A program made the position numbers and the translations under genes. Positions 1 through 6,458 of a stretch of 17,711 bases of DNA are shown here, in pieces; the first letter of the stretch is position 1, and each line of letters opens with the position of its first letter. Source of the DNA: CAYJAD01 sp964372165 (GTDB lineage: Bacteria; Desulfobacterota; Desulfovibrionia; Desulfovibrionales; Desulfovibrionaceae); assembly GCA_964372165.1 (NCBI GenBank), contig CAYJPT010000042.1:1-17711 (forward strand), written 5' to 3'. Under the pieces are notes generated by a model. It did not search any database. It saw only the letters and a list, made by a program, of their open reading frames with translations, and was not told where the DNA came from.

Positions 1-37
1 TGTTTTTTGACTTGCTGATTTAATCAGCGTTTCCTTA
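1..37 (+). repeat. Dispersed structured repeat, copy A (right end only)
   Basis: These 37 bases align without gaps to 9153-9189, the right end of the complete copy between ruvA and ruvB; I count 34 of 37 identical. The copy contains the palindrome GCTGATT-t-AATCAGC (14-28) and ends in the terminal motif GTTTCCTTA (29-37). The rest of the element lies outside the window to the left. Orientation is the same as the complete copy. No coding potential is visible. Confidence 0.85.
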
Positions 38-354
38 CAATTTGTTGTAGCTTTGAAAGCTTGTGGTGATCATGAAACATAATAAAGCTAATTATTTTTC
101 ATTAATTATACCATAAAAAAATCATTTTTTTACGCTGCTAAATTGCTGCAAAGTCGTATTTTATACTTTGTTTTATGCAAAGTTAGTCTAGTGTGTTTAA
201 TCCGCTTAATTTTCAAGTAACAATGCCATGCATGTTACAGTAAGTTGTCTTATTTTTTAGAGTCGACTTATTATTTTGGCTAATTATGTACTTATTTATG
301 TGTGATTTTGAGCATTATTGACCTTAATTCATTGACTTGACAAATAGTTATTGA
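38..354. other. AT-rich intergenic leader upstream of rlpA
   Basis: About 317 bases between repeat copy A and the rlpA region. I see no reading frame with a ribosome-binding site and no RNA gene. The sequence is strongly AT-rich. Its only recognisable signal is the candidate rlpA promoter at its right edge. A short palindromic AGCTTTGAAAGCT-like stretch occurs near 50-62 and may be chance. Confidence 0.5.
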
Positions 355-365
355 GTGTATATCAA
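337..365 (+). promoter_or_regulatory. Candidate sigma70 promoter for rlpA
   Basis: A consensus -35 TTGACA (337-342) is followed after 17 bases by a weaker -10, TATCAA (360-365). Transcription would start near 372, leaving a leader of about 45 nt before the ATG at 418. If real, it excludes the upstream GTG at 355 as the rlpA start. The -10 is imperfect, so confidence is moderate. Confidence 0.45.
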
Positions 366-417
366 TCAAAAATTATTTAAGAAGATATTGTGCATTGCAT
401 GCACTTATGAGGTAAAA

Positions 418-990
418 ATGCAAAAAAAATGTTTAATGTTTTTAATTTTGTGTATTGGTTTGTTTACTTTTGTGCCAGAGGGCGAGGCTAAATCAAAGTC
501 AAAAAAAGTAAGCCAACATGCTTTAACCGGTAAAGCTTCCTGGTATGGAGGTAAATTTCATGGGCGCAAAACAGCAAGTGGGGCAATTTATAACAAATAT
601 ACTCATACTGCTGCGCATAAGACTTTGCCTTTTGGTACTGTAGTTGAAGTTACTGACCAAAGTAATCAGCTTAGTACTTTAGTGTGCATAACTGACCGTG
701 GCCCATTTATTCGTGGGCGTGTAATAGATTTATCTTTGACTGCCGCCAATGAATTAAATATTGGTAAAAGAGGTATAGCTCCGGTAAAATTGCGCGTAGT
801 AAGTGATACCCAAGGCAAAACATTAAATGCTAATGAAGCCTTCTTTGTTCAAATTCACAACACTACTCAAGGACGTAAAGAAAAAATTGGACCATATCAG
901 CAATTTGCAGATGCTACTGTTATGAAAGAAGTTTTATCAAGTGCCCATCCTGAGGCAGCCATAATTATGAGTCAATCTATCACACAGTAA
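418..990 (+). CDS. rlpA: RlpA-like septal ring lytic transglycosylase (double-psi beta-barrel)
   Basis: RlpA proteins are exported lytic transglycosylases that cut denuded peptidoglycan glycans at septa. The start at 418 is chosen because GAGG (409-412) sits 5 nt upstream; an in-frame GTG at 355 has no such site and falls inside the candidate promoter. The 190-aa product has a hydrophobic signal segment (residues 5-20), probably cut after GEA-24. The double-psi barrel spans about 37-127 (GKASWYGGKFHGR, TAAHKTLPFGT, DRGPFIRGRVIDLS). His67 and Asp104 match the positions needed for activity in characterised RlpA. The Cys at 12 (LILC) does not fit a lipobox, so this looks like a soluble periplasmic form, unlike classical RlpA lipoproteins. 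Residues 140-190 (EAFFVQIHNTTQ...) resemble a short, divergent SPOR domain. The gene is monocistronic and converges on dnaA. Confidence 0.87.
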   Translation: MQKKCLMFLILCIGLFTFVPEGEAKSKSKKVSQHALTGKASWYGGKFHGRKTASGAIYNKYTHTAAHKTLPFGTVVEVTDQSNQLSTLVCITDRGPFIRGRVIDLSLTAANELNIGKRGIAPVKLRVVSDTQGKTLNANEAFFVQIHNTTQGRKEKIGPYQQFADATVMKEVLSSAHPEAAIIMSQSITQ

Positions 991-1010
991 TTTTTAAAAT
1001 ACATAAAGTT

Positions 1011-1050
1011 AAATAGCCGCACGTGAAAATAGTTTTACGTGCGGCTATTT
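1011..1050 (+). terminator. Intrinsic terminator after rlpA (possibly bidirectional)
   Basis: A perfect 14-bp inverted repeat, AAATAGCCGCACGT (1011-1024) and ACGTGCGGCTATTT (1037-1050), can extend inward by a G-T and three A-T pairs to leave a 4-nt loop. It is followed by TTTTATTATAT. It lies 20 nt after the rlpA stop codon. The minus-strand side is also T-rich, so it may also stop dnaA transcripts coming the other way. Confidence 0.85.
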
Positions 1051-1266
1051 TATTATATCTACGACAAATATATACTAAGATTCCTTATAATGAATTGTGC
1101 AGGAGTCTTAAAGTGTAACCTAACGAAACTTTTTGTAAGAAAAATCTCGCTAAGCGCAAAATGAGCTATAATTTGTTTTGGGCCTACCCTAAAGGGTGTT
1201 TGAGTGACATGCCACTGTAAAAAGCACGTAATAAGGTAATGATAAGTTATGTGATTAGTAAATTTT

Positions 1267-2661
1267 TTAGTTGTTTTGTAATCCTGCGTTTCGCTCAACT
1301 AATTGTATAGTGTTTGCAATTTGTCGTGCATGAGTTGTTTGACGTTGCAATTCGCGCTCAATGGTGGAGATACCCTTAATAACAGTTGTATGATTGCGAT
1401 TAAAACGACTGCCAATATCTTGTAATGAAACTTCTGTATGTTTGCGGGCAAGATAATAAATAGTATCGCGCGCATGAACGCAATTTTTGCGCCTGCTGCG
1501 TGATGAAAGCTGACTTGGCATTAAATCATAACTGCCACATACCAAATCAATAATTTTTTCAAAGTTTAGGCATGTGGAAACCTTAGCGTAGTGAGTTAAT
1601 ACGTCCATTGCTAGTTCAACACTAATTTCACTTTTTAATAGACGTGCTTTATAAATAAGGTTGTTAAGGCAGCTTTCTAGTTGGCGTACATCATTTTGTA
1701 AATGGTTAACCAAAACATCAGTTACTGGTTCTGGTAACAATACTTGGTGACTACGCGCCTTTTGTATTAAGATTGAGCGACGCATATCCAAGGTTGGATT
1801 GTCCATATGAGCAAGTAGCCCTGAGCAAAAATAAGAAACCAATTGACTATCTAAGTTGCTAAGTTCAAGCGGAGAAAAAGAAGATGTTAAAACTACTCGG
1901 CTTCCTCGTGCTTGCAAATATTTAATTGTGGCTAGGGCTTCATCTTGTGTTTTGGTTTTTCCTTGAAAAAAGTGCACATCATCTAATAGTAAAACATCCA
2001 AGTCACGCAAATAGCTTTTAAATGCATCCATATTTTTATTGCGACTAGCAGCAACAAAGTGGGTAGTAAATTCTTCAGCTGTTAAATAGCCGACATGCAT
2101 GCTGCGACCATCACGTAATAAAGTTTGCCCAACAGCGTGTATAAGGTGAGTTTTTCCAAGACCAGGAGCGGCACTGACAAACAAAGTTTCCACTTGTCCA
2201 CCTGTACGGCAAATATCTTGTGCTGCCGCAACAGCTAAGGCATTGCTTGGACCAACAATAAAATCATTAAAATCATAACGCCAACGTACCATTGGCATAT
2301 AATTTTGTGTATTAATGGGTAAATTTAATTGCTCTTGTGTAGATGGTGAAGAAGCTGTGCTAGAGCTTGGTGTTACTAAACAAGGTGAATCAGTTACCTT
2401 ACAATCAATATGTTCTAACTTAGATACGTCAAAAGCTAATTTTACATTTTGAACTGGTATATTCAAAACATCAGCAGCAGCCATTGCAATTGAATCCGCT
2501 AGCCGCTCCTTAATGCGAGTTACAGCATAGTGGCTTGGAGCTACAATGCTAATTACATTTTGCTCCACAACACCCTCTAAAGGTGCAATCCAAACCTTAT
2601 ATACACTAGAATTTAGCATTTTCTCAAGGTTTTTACAAATATTTGACCATTGCGTTTTCAT
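1267..2661 (-). CDS. dnaA: Chromosomal replication initiator DnaA, with altered arginine finger
   Basis: DnaA binds boxes at oriC as an ATP-driven filament and opens the DNA. The ATG at 2661 gives MKTQWSNICKNLEKML, the usual N-terminus; an in-frame TTG 12 codons upstream adds an atypical tail, so I reject it. The product has 464 aa. Domain I is about 1-80 (YKVWIAPLEG), a low-complexity linker about 85-120, and the AAA+ domain about 122-340. Walker A is SAAPGLGKT (163-171), Walker B LLLDD (224-228), sensor I VVLTSS (256-261), and the sensor II Arg is in DVRQLE (324-329). Domain IV (about 365-464) ends with the DNA-binding helix RFNRNHTTV (419-427). Odd feature: box VII, usually RLxSRF, reads QLVSYF (273-278), so both conserved arginines are lost, including the arginine finger (Tyr277). 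No strong ribosome-binding site precedes the ATG. All other motifs are present, so this is not an obvious pseudogene. Confidence 0.93.
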   Translation of the reverse strand: MKTQWSNICKNLEKMLNSSVYKVWIAPLEGVVEQNVISIVAPSHYAVTRIKERLADSIAMAAADVLNIPVQNVKLAFDVSKLEHIDCKVTDSPCLVTPSSSTASSPSTQEQLNLPINTQNYMPMVRWRYDFNDFIVGPSNALAVAAAQDICRTGGQVETLFVSAAPGLGKTHLIHAVGQTLLRDGRSMHVGYLTAEEFTTHFVAASRNKNMDAFKSYLRDLDVLLLDDVHFFQGKTKTQDEALATIKYLQARGSRVVLTSSFSPLELSNLDSQLVSYFCSGLLAHMDNPTLDMRRSILIQKARSHQVLLPEPVTDVLVNHLQNDVRQLESCLNNLIYKARLLKSEISVELAMDVLTHYAKVSTCLNFEKIIDLVCGSYDLMPSQLSSRSRRKNCVHARDTIYYLARKHTEVSLQDIGSRFNRNHTTVIKGISTIERELQRQTTHARQIANTIQLVERNAGLQNN

Positions 2662-2712
2662 GGAAATACTTTTAAAGAAAAAGACGGAAATTTTCAAAGT
2701 CAGTAATAGCTA

Positions 2713-2722
2713 CTTATACCCT
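2713..2722 (-). repeat. AGGGTATAAG direct repeat, dnaA-proximal copy
   Basis: Read on the minus strand this is AGGGTATAAG, identical to 2813-2822 and exactly 100 bases from it. It contains TATAAG, but no good -35 lies 16-18 bases upstream. It could be a second weak promoter, a protein-binding site, or coincidence. Confidence 0.4.
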
Positions 2723-2768
2723 GTGACTTTCCTCAAATAGTAAAAATAGACATAGCGAGTAACTAGTT

Positions 2769-2806
2769 GTTTTTTTTAAAATAAAAATAATTCAATAATT
2801 AAACAT
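2769..2806. other. AT tract upstream of dnaA (candidate DNA-unwinding element)
   Basis: A stretch of nearly pure A/T (2769-2806) lies between the dnaA gene and a DnaA-box-like site at 2879. This is the arrangement expected of an oriC unwinding element. The intergenic DNA here is AT-rich throughout, so composition alone is weak evidence. Confidence 0.35.
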
Positions 2807-2812
2807 CGTCGT

Positions 2813-2841
2813 CTTATACCCTAACTGCAAAGGATTTTCAA
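2813..2841 (-). promoter_or_regulatory. Sigma70-type promoter for dnaA
   Basis: On the minus strand, TTGAAA (2836-2841) and TATAAG (2813-2818) are separated by exactly 17 bases. Each matches the consensus well. Transcription would start near 2806, giving a leader of about 145 nt before the dnaA ATG. The DnaA-box-like site at 2879-2887 lies just upstream of the -35, where it could serve autoregulation. Confidence 0.6.
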
Positions 2842-2878
2842 AAAAGCTAAAAACCATTTTCTGGAAAATGTGATCAAG

Positions 2879-2887
2879 TTTTCCACA
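2879..2887 (+). promoter_or_regulatory. DnaA-box-like site
   Basis: TTTTCCACA differs from the consensus TTATCCACA at one position. It lies about 220 bp upstream of the dnaA ATG, beside the promoter. I find no second equally good box nearby; CTCTGCACA near 3017-3025 has two mismatches. This supports a DnaA-regulated promoter or a candidate oriC, but one box is not enough to define an origin. Confidence 0.5.
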
Positions 2888-3104
2888 GATAGATATGTAT
2901 ACTACTCCTTTTTGCTCCTGTTTTTAAGAAAAATCATCTTTTTTTGAGGGTACAAAATTCAATGACTTGGGACTTGTCAATGCTTTTTAGAAATTAATTT
3001 ATCTTTTTTAGAAAACTCTGCACAATTGTTTTTAAATATAACTTTGGTGTTAAAATTTTAAAATTACTTTAATGGCAAAATGCAATGTGAAGAGTAAAAA
3101 TATA

Positions 3105-3150
3105 AAAAAAAATCGGTTAACGGGCAAGGAAATTGCGCCGTTAAACGATT
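3105..3150 (-). terminator. Strong intrinsic terminator, minus strand
   Basis: Arms AATCG (3111-3115), TTAACGG (3117-3123) and CAA (3125-3127) pair with TTG (3133-3135), CCGTTAA (3138-3144) and CGATT (3146-3150), with small mismatches and a GGAAA loop. Read on the minus strand the stem is followed directly by a run of nine T (through 3103-3112). It lies downstream of the minus-strand gene at 3281-3607 and should end that transcript before the dnaA region. Confidence 0.8.
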
Positions 3151-3157
3151 GTTTTTC

Positions 3158-3257
3158 GTGTCTTACTGCCAAGGCAGCTTGTCTGCCTTAGGCGACACAA
3201 ACACCCGAAAGGGGTTTATCATCACTTTAAGCATCGACTATTTAGTCGATCGTTATT
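3158..3257. ncRNA. Structured intergenic block, possible RNA or 3'-UTR element
   Basis: Between the 108-aa gene and its terminator are three consecutive hairpins. First, GTGTC (3158-3162), GCC (3168-3170) and AAGGCAG (3171-3177) pair with CTGCCTT (3183-3189), GGC (3191-3193) and GACAC (3194-3198), about 15 bp with a bulge. Second, CCC-GAAA-GGG (3204-3213). Third, ATCGACT-ATTT-AGTCGAT (3234-3251). With the terminator they form a four-hairpin series in sequence otherwise poor in GC. On the minus strand this would be a 3'-UTR or a small RNA released from it. I do not recognise a known RNA family (not tmRNA, SRP RNA or tRNA). The plus strand cannot be excluded, since GAAA is a GNRA tetraloop there. 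Confidence 0.4.
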
Positions 3258-3280
3258 AATGCGTTTTTATATTCAAAAAA

Positions 3281-3607
3281 TTAATCGCCAAAGCGACCAG
3301 ACCCATGACCCATGCGATTTACATCAGCATTTTCAAAAGAGTCCAGCATATACAGCCGAATTTTGTGACTGCGTGGAAATTCACGCTTTAGTAAAGTTTT
3401 GAGTAATCGTTTAATTTTTTCAGCCGTCAGCCCTTCCCACGATTCTACATAAAAACCTCGCTCTACGACATTAAAGCTATCATCACCTGTGCGTATAATA
3501 GCCACAGAACGATTGCGCTTAAAGGTACGCATATCAAGACACTGTCCATTTTGCAGTTTAACTAGTCTTTCCATAACATTTGGAATGATAGTTGTTTTAT
3601 CGTTCAT
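3281..3607 (-). CDS. Conserved-looking hypothetical protein, 108 aa
   Basis: I do not recognise this family. The 108-aa product has no signal peptide or membrane segment and looks cytosolic. The first half looks beta-rich (SVAIIRTGDDSFNVVERGFY, about 34-53). A basic helix follows (TAEKIKRLLKTLLKREFPRSHK, about 61-82), then RLYMLDS and a Gly-rich tail ending MGHGSGRFGD. The basic helix could suit nucleic-acid or acidic-partner binding, but this is a guess. The ATG at 3607 is preceded by a weak AGG about 12 nt away; an internal Met12 is an alternative start. It follows the DUF151 gene by 80 bp, with a good promoter of its own in the gap and a strong terminator downstream, so it may be expressed independently. 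Confidence 0.72.
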   Translation of the reverse strand: MNDKTTIIPNVMERLVKLQNGQCLDMRTFKRNRSVAIIRTGDDSFNVVERGFYVESWEGLTAEKIKRLLKTLLKREFPRSHKIRLYMLDSFENADVNRMGHGSGRFGD

Positions 3608-3644
3608 TTTTTGACAAACCTATAAACTCGTGGATTAATATATA

Positions 3645-3673
3645 ATCATAAAATTTTTCGCAACAACTCACAA
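3645..3673 (-). promoter_or_regulatory. Candidate promoter for the 108-aa gene
   Basis: On the minus strand TTGTGA (3668-3673) lies 17 bases from TATGAT (3645-3650), a 5/6 match to the -10 consensus. The predicted start near 3638 leaves a leader of about 30 nt to the ATG at 3607. It sits in the 80-bp gap after the DUF151-family gene. Confidence 0.5.
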
Positions 3674-3687
3674 AATTACATGGTTTT

Positions 3688-4296
3688 TTACATACGCCTT
3701 GATGATTGTGGCTCCAGTGTTTGCAACAGCTCTTTTAACTCTTTTTCATTGCTAGGTTGTGTTGCATTTGTATGAACATTTGGTTTTGGTGCACCATGTT
3801 TTATATTGTGAACAATCTTAGTAAGTAGTTTTGCTGGCTCGTGAGTCTTATCCTTGCTGGTATTTTCGTTTAGTAATTTAAATGAAGTTCCATCTTGCAG
3901 TTGTGCCGTTTTTTCAGATTTTTGTAATACATTGGGGTGCACTTTAATAGGAGTGTTGACACGAAGAGCAAGGGCTATACCGTCAGAGGGACGACAATCT
4001 ATTTTATGTGTTATATCGCCTTGGCGTATTAAAATATCTGCGTAAAACATACCTTGTTCAAAATTATGTATTTCTAGTGACTCAATGCTTGCTTCAAGTG
4101 TGTCAAGTAGTGTGATAAATAAATCGTGAGTAAGTGGACGGGGCATGTTTTGTTCGCTTAAGGCCAGTGAGATACTCATGGCTTCCATGGCTCCAACCCA
4201 TATTGGTAGCACTTCTTGTTCTTCCGATTGTAACAGCACAATGGGTGTCTTGGCAGAGCTGTCAAGACTAAGTCCCATAACTTTCATTATAATCAT
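3688..4296 (-). CDS. Bifunctional nuclease family protein (DUF151/BFN)
   Basis: This family is named for plant proteins with RNase and DNase activity; bacterial members are common but poorly characterised. The 202-aa product has the family pattern MKVMGLSLDSSAKTPIVLLQ, then LPIWVGAMEAMSISLAL (30-46), PLTHDLF (54-60), and the signature CRPSDGIALALRVNTPI (101-117, normally SRPSDAIALALR). Residues about 125-185 form a charged, Pro/Asn-rich linker, and the end ELLQTLEPQ resembles the family's usual C-terminal LxxLxP motif. The ATG at 4296 overlaps the miaB stop (ATGA) with AGG 6 nt upstream, indicating translational coupling; Met4 is an alternative start. The partnership with miaB suggests an RNA-related role, which is inference. 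Confidence 0.87.
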   Translation of the reverse strand: MIIMKVMGLSLDSSAKTPIVLLQSEEQEVLPIWVGAMEAMSISLALSEQNMPRPLTHDLFITLLDTLEASIESLEIHNFEQGMFYADILIRQGDITHKIDCRPSDGIALALRVNTPIKVHPNVLQKSEKTAQLQDGTSFKLLNENTSKDKTHEPAKLLTKIVHNIKHGAPKPNVHTNATQPSNEKELKELLQTLEPQSSRRM

Positions 4297-5645
4297 ATGT
4301 TACCTATTGCTTCGCCTGTAAGGGTATGCCTTTTGGCGGTAGTAATGTTTATGGGCACAATAAGCCCAGGATAGCCTTGGTTATGAGGCAGTGGTATGTT
4401 GATGGTTACTCCATGTGGGTCACGCCCTTGCCACCAGTTCTCATTTTCTTGTGCCTGCATTATTTTTTTGCTTTTAGCTTCTAATAGTATGGTGGTGTTT
4501 TGTCCCACACGTTTTTCTAGCCAATCTTTTTCAAGTTTTTCTTGTGTTAATTGTAATTGAGCTAAGCGTTGTAGTTGAATATCTTGTGGTATTTTGTGTT
4601 GCATGCGTGCGGCACTTGTACCTGGTCTATCTGAATAGCAAAATGAAAAGCTAGATCTAAAACCTACTTCTTCAACTAATGAGCATGTTTGTAGGAAGTC
4701 TTCTTCAGTTTCATGAGGAAAACCCACAATAATATCTGTAGAAAAGCTAATGTTTGGTCGTGCTTTTTGCAGAGCATGCACGAGATCTAAAAAATTTTGC
4801 CTTGAGTATTTGCGCTTCATGGCTTTAAGTATGCTATCTGATCCTGCCTGCATAGGTAGATGTATATGTGGACAAAGTACTTCAAGGTCAGCAAAAGCAT
4901 CGATGGTATCTTGCAAAAAATCTTTGGGATGTGGTGTCATAAAGCGTAGGCGTTCAAGTTTAGGCAACTTAGCGATTTCATATAAAAGTTTAGAAAAGCT
5001 TGTGCCATCGCCGGTGCGATCTTGCCCAAAGGCATTAACATTTTGCCCAAGTAAGCAAATTTCTTTAGTGCCATGTTCAAGTAATGTTTGACATTCATCA
5101 ACAATACTTTTCGTGGCGCGTGATTTTTGTCTACCTCGCGTAAAAGGTACTATACAATAGGCACAAAAATTATCACAGCCTTGCATGATGTTTACGTATG
5201 CCATACTAGGAGCTGTTGCTGATGTTAAGTTTAGCTCACGCTCTGGGTAGTCGGTGGAAAAATCTGTCAGTGCTAAAGTACAGTGAGGCTCAAGTATAAT
5301 GCGTTCAATGGCACTTGGCAGAGTTTGTAGGCCATCTGTACCGCTAACTATACGTACTTGTGCAAAACGATCAAAAAAAGATGTACCTAATTGTTGAGCT
5401 ACACAACCAGCTACAACTACAAAAGTGTCGGGATTATTACGACTTTCAAATTGTATTCGGTTTAATGTTGCATATACTTTTTGTTCTGGTTTTTCACGTA
5501 CAGAGCAAGTATTAACAATAACAACACGTGCTTCATTTAATGGAGCGGCATTAAAGCCACGTTGTATAAGGGCTTTTTCGACCCAGTCTGAATCATTAAA
5601 ATTCATCTGACAGCCAAAAGTTATAATATGATAAGTTTTAATCAT
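4293..5645 (-). CDS. miaB: tRNA-2-methylthio-N6-dimethylallyladenosine synthase MiaB
   Basis: MiaB is a radical-SAM methylthiotransferase that adds the 2-methylthio group to i6A37 of tRNAs reading UNN codons. The 450-aa product begins ITFGCQMNFNDSD and carries the auxiliary-cluster cysteines C12, C47 and C81 in the N-terminal UPF0004 domain. The radical-SAM motif is GCDNFCAYC, with C157, C161 and C164, followed by VPFTRGRQKSR, typical of MiaB. A TRAM-like RNA-binding domain occupies about 375-445 (VGQNTTILLEAKSKK through RHTLTGEAIG). The sequence MQAGSDSILKAMKRKYSR is also diagnostic. Length is normal. The ATG directly abuts the stop of the upstream gene (TAAATG), and its own stop overlaps the DUF151 start, so the three are translationally linked. 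Confidence 0.96.
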   Translation of the reverse strand: MIKTYHIITFGCQMNFNDSDWVEKALIQRGFNAAPLNEARVVIVNTCSVREKPEQKVYATLNRIQFESRNNPDTFVVVAGCVAQQLGTSFFDRFAQVRIVSGTDGLQTLPSAIERIILEPHCTLALTDFSTDYPERELNLTSATAPSMAYVNIMQGCDNFCAYCIVPFTRGRQKSRATKSIVDECQTLLEHGTKEICLLGQNVNAFGQDRTGDGTSFSKLLYEIAKLPKLERLRFMTPHPKDFLQDTIDAFADLEVLCPHIHLPMQAGSDSILKAMKRKYSRQNFLDLVHALQKARPNISFSTDIIVGFPHETEEDFLQTCSLVEEVGFRSSFSFCYSDRPGTSAARMQHKIPQDIQLQRLAQLQLTQEKLEKDWLEKRVGQNTTILLEAKSKKIMQAQENENWWQGRDPHGVTINIPLPHNQGYPGLIVPINITTAKRHTLTGEAIGNI

Positions 5646-6026
5646 TTATTGCTCGATACTTTCATCTCTATCAAGGAGCATATTGGCAGTATCACTATCC
5701 ATGTCTAAAGTGTCGATTTTATCTTCAAGCCATTCAAGTACAGCACGTGCTGTGTGATAATTTAGTATAATACGAGAATGCACATTGCGGGTAATAGTTC
5801 GTACTTCATCGTCAAAGGGCACCATCTCATGTCCAAAGCTTCCATCCGGTGCAATGATTCTTTCAGAAAATGGAGGTATTTTATCACTTTCAGTATAGAA
5901 GTTAATTTCGATTTCGCCTTGAGGGTTAATGCCACCCCATACCCCATGTGCAAGATTAAGGCGTAAATTGGGCTCTTGCTCGTATTCATAACGTATGCGA
6001 CTTGGAAATTGATTATCTTGACTCAT
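5646..6026 (-). CDS. Hypothetical protein, 126 aa, upstream of miaB
   Basis: I do not recognise this confidently. The start MSQDNQFPSR (6026) is chosen over an ATG 6 codons upstream because AGGAG sits 6-7 nt before it. The 126-aa product is acidic and soluble. Notable segments are NLRLNLAHGVWGGINPQGEIEINFYTE (beta-rich, about 20-46) and ITRNVHSRIILNYHTARAVLEWLEDKID (about 78-105), then an acidic tail. The layout of a beta-rich half followed by a helix beginning with an Arg/His-rich turn recalls DUF3467-type small proteins, but this is only resemblance. Its stop codon abuts the miaB start, suggesting co-translation and perhaps a linked role. Confidence 0.8.
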   Translation of the reverse strand: MSQDNQFPSRIRYEYEQEPNLRLNLAHGVWGGINPQGEIEINFYTESDKIPPFSERIIAPDGSFGHEMVPFDDEVRTITRNVHSRIILNYHTARAVLEWLEDKIDTLDMDSDTANMLLDRDESIEQ

Positions 6027-6064
6027 TATTGCTCCTATTAGCATTAATGCTCTAAAGTTTATAA

Positions 6065-6322
6065 TTATGTATTATAATTAAAAATAACACCATTTGTGAT
6101 TTCAGGACTGTCTTTACGGCCTAGATGACGGATTTGTATATTTAATGCGCTGGCAATATTTTGTTCAACTTGCAGCATGCGTTTTTGTGTTGCCACAGCC
6201 ATTTCAGCACCTATAAGATTAATATCCATAAGCATTGGAGTGTATGGGGGAGTAATATAAAGCATGCGACGGCGTGGTTCAGCACGGTTTTCTATGAGAA
6301 ATAAATCATCATACGTTGGCAT
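6065..6322 (-). CDS. Hypothetical small protein, 85 aa
   Basis: I do not recognise this protein. The ATG at 6322 is preferred over the ATG at 6328 because AGG lies 6 nt before it but directly against the earlier one. The product MPTYDDLFLIENRAEPRRR... has no signal peptide or membrane span. A basic patch (EPRRRM, 15-20) precedes ITPPYTPMLMDINLIGAEMAVATQKRMLQVEQNIASALN, of which the second part is probably a helix. It is the first gene of the minus-strand group leading to miaB, 38 bp upstream of the 126-aa gene, and is probably co-transcribed with it. The coding call rests on the ribosome-binding site, spacing and lack of a competing frame. Confidence 0.65.
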   Translation of the reverse strand: MPTYDDLFLIENRAEPRRRMLYITPPYTPMLMDINLIGAEMAVATQKRMLQVEQNIASALNIQIRHLGRKDSPEITNGVIFNYNT

Positions 6323-6458
6323 AAGCATCCTGCACTATTTAAATATACAATAAATTACTACTTGCATTGCGTAAAATTTATGAGTTTTGTTTTGTAAAAG
6401 CACCTAGTTAAAGGTGAGCTGTATAATTTGGTTTGCATCTTGCGTCCCCTTTGAATAT

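Noticed and set aside
1146..1163. 18-bp near-match to 6616-6633 (CTCnCTAAGnGCAAAATG, 16 of 18)
   Set aside because: A rough chance estimate for a window of this size gives several such pairs; no flanking similarity or structure extends it.
1059..1298. 79-aa minus-strand frame after dnaA
   Set aside because: It begins with TTG inside the dnaA 3' end without a ribosome-binding site, and its product has no recognisable features; it looks like an open stretch in AT-rich DNA.
2262..2661. DnaA as a pseudogene or DnaA-like paralog
   Set aside because: All four domains and most motifs are intact at full length with no frameshift; only box VII is unusual.
2546..2740. 64-aa plus-strand frame opposite the dnaA start
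   Set aside because: It is antisense to the conserved DnaA N-terminus and its promoter region, with no ribosome-binding site or family resemblance.
3073..3100. GGCAAAATG...AAGAGTAAA resembling 6624-6651
   Set aside because: About 21 of 28 matches in AT-rich DNA, without structure or extension; likely chance.
6401..6416. CACCT-agttaa-AGGTG as a terminator or riboswitch
   Set aside because: The 5-bp stem has only a weak CTTTT on the minus strand and no gene ends upstream of it; no riboswitch core is recognisable.
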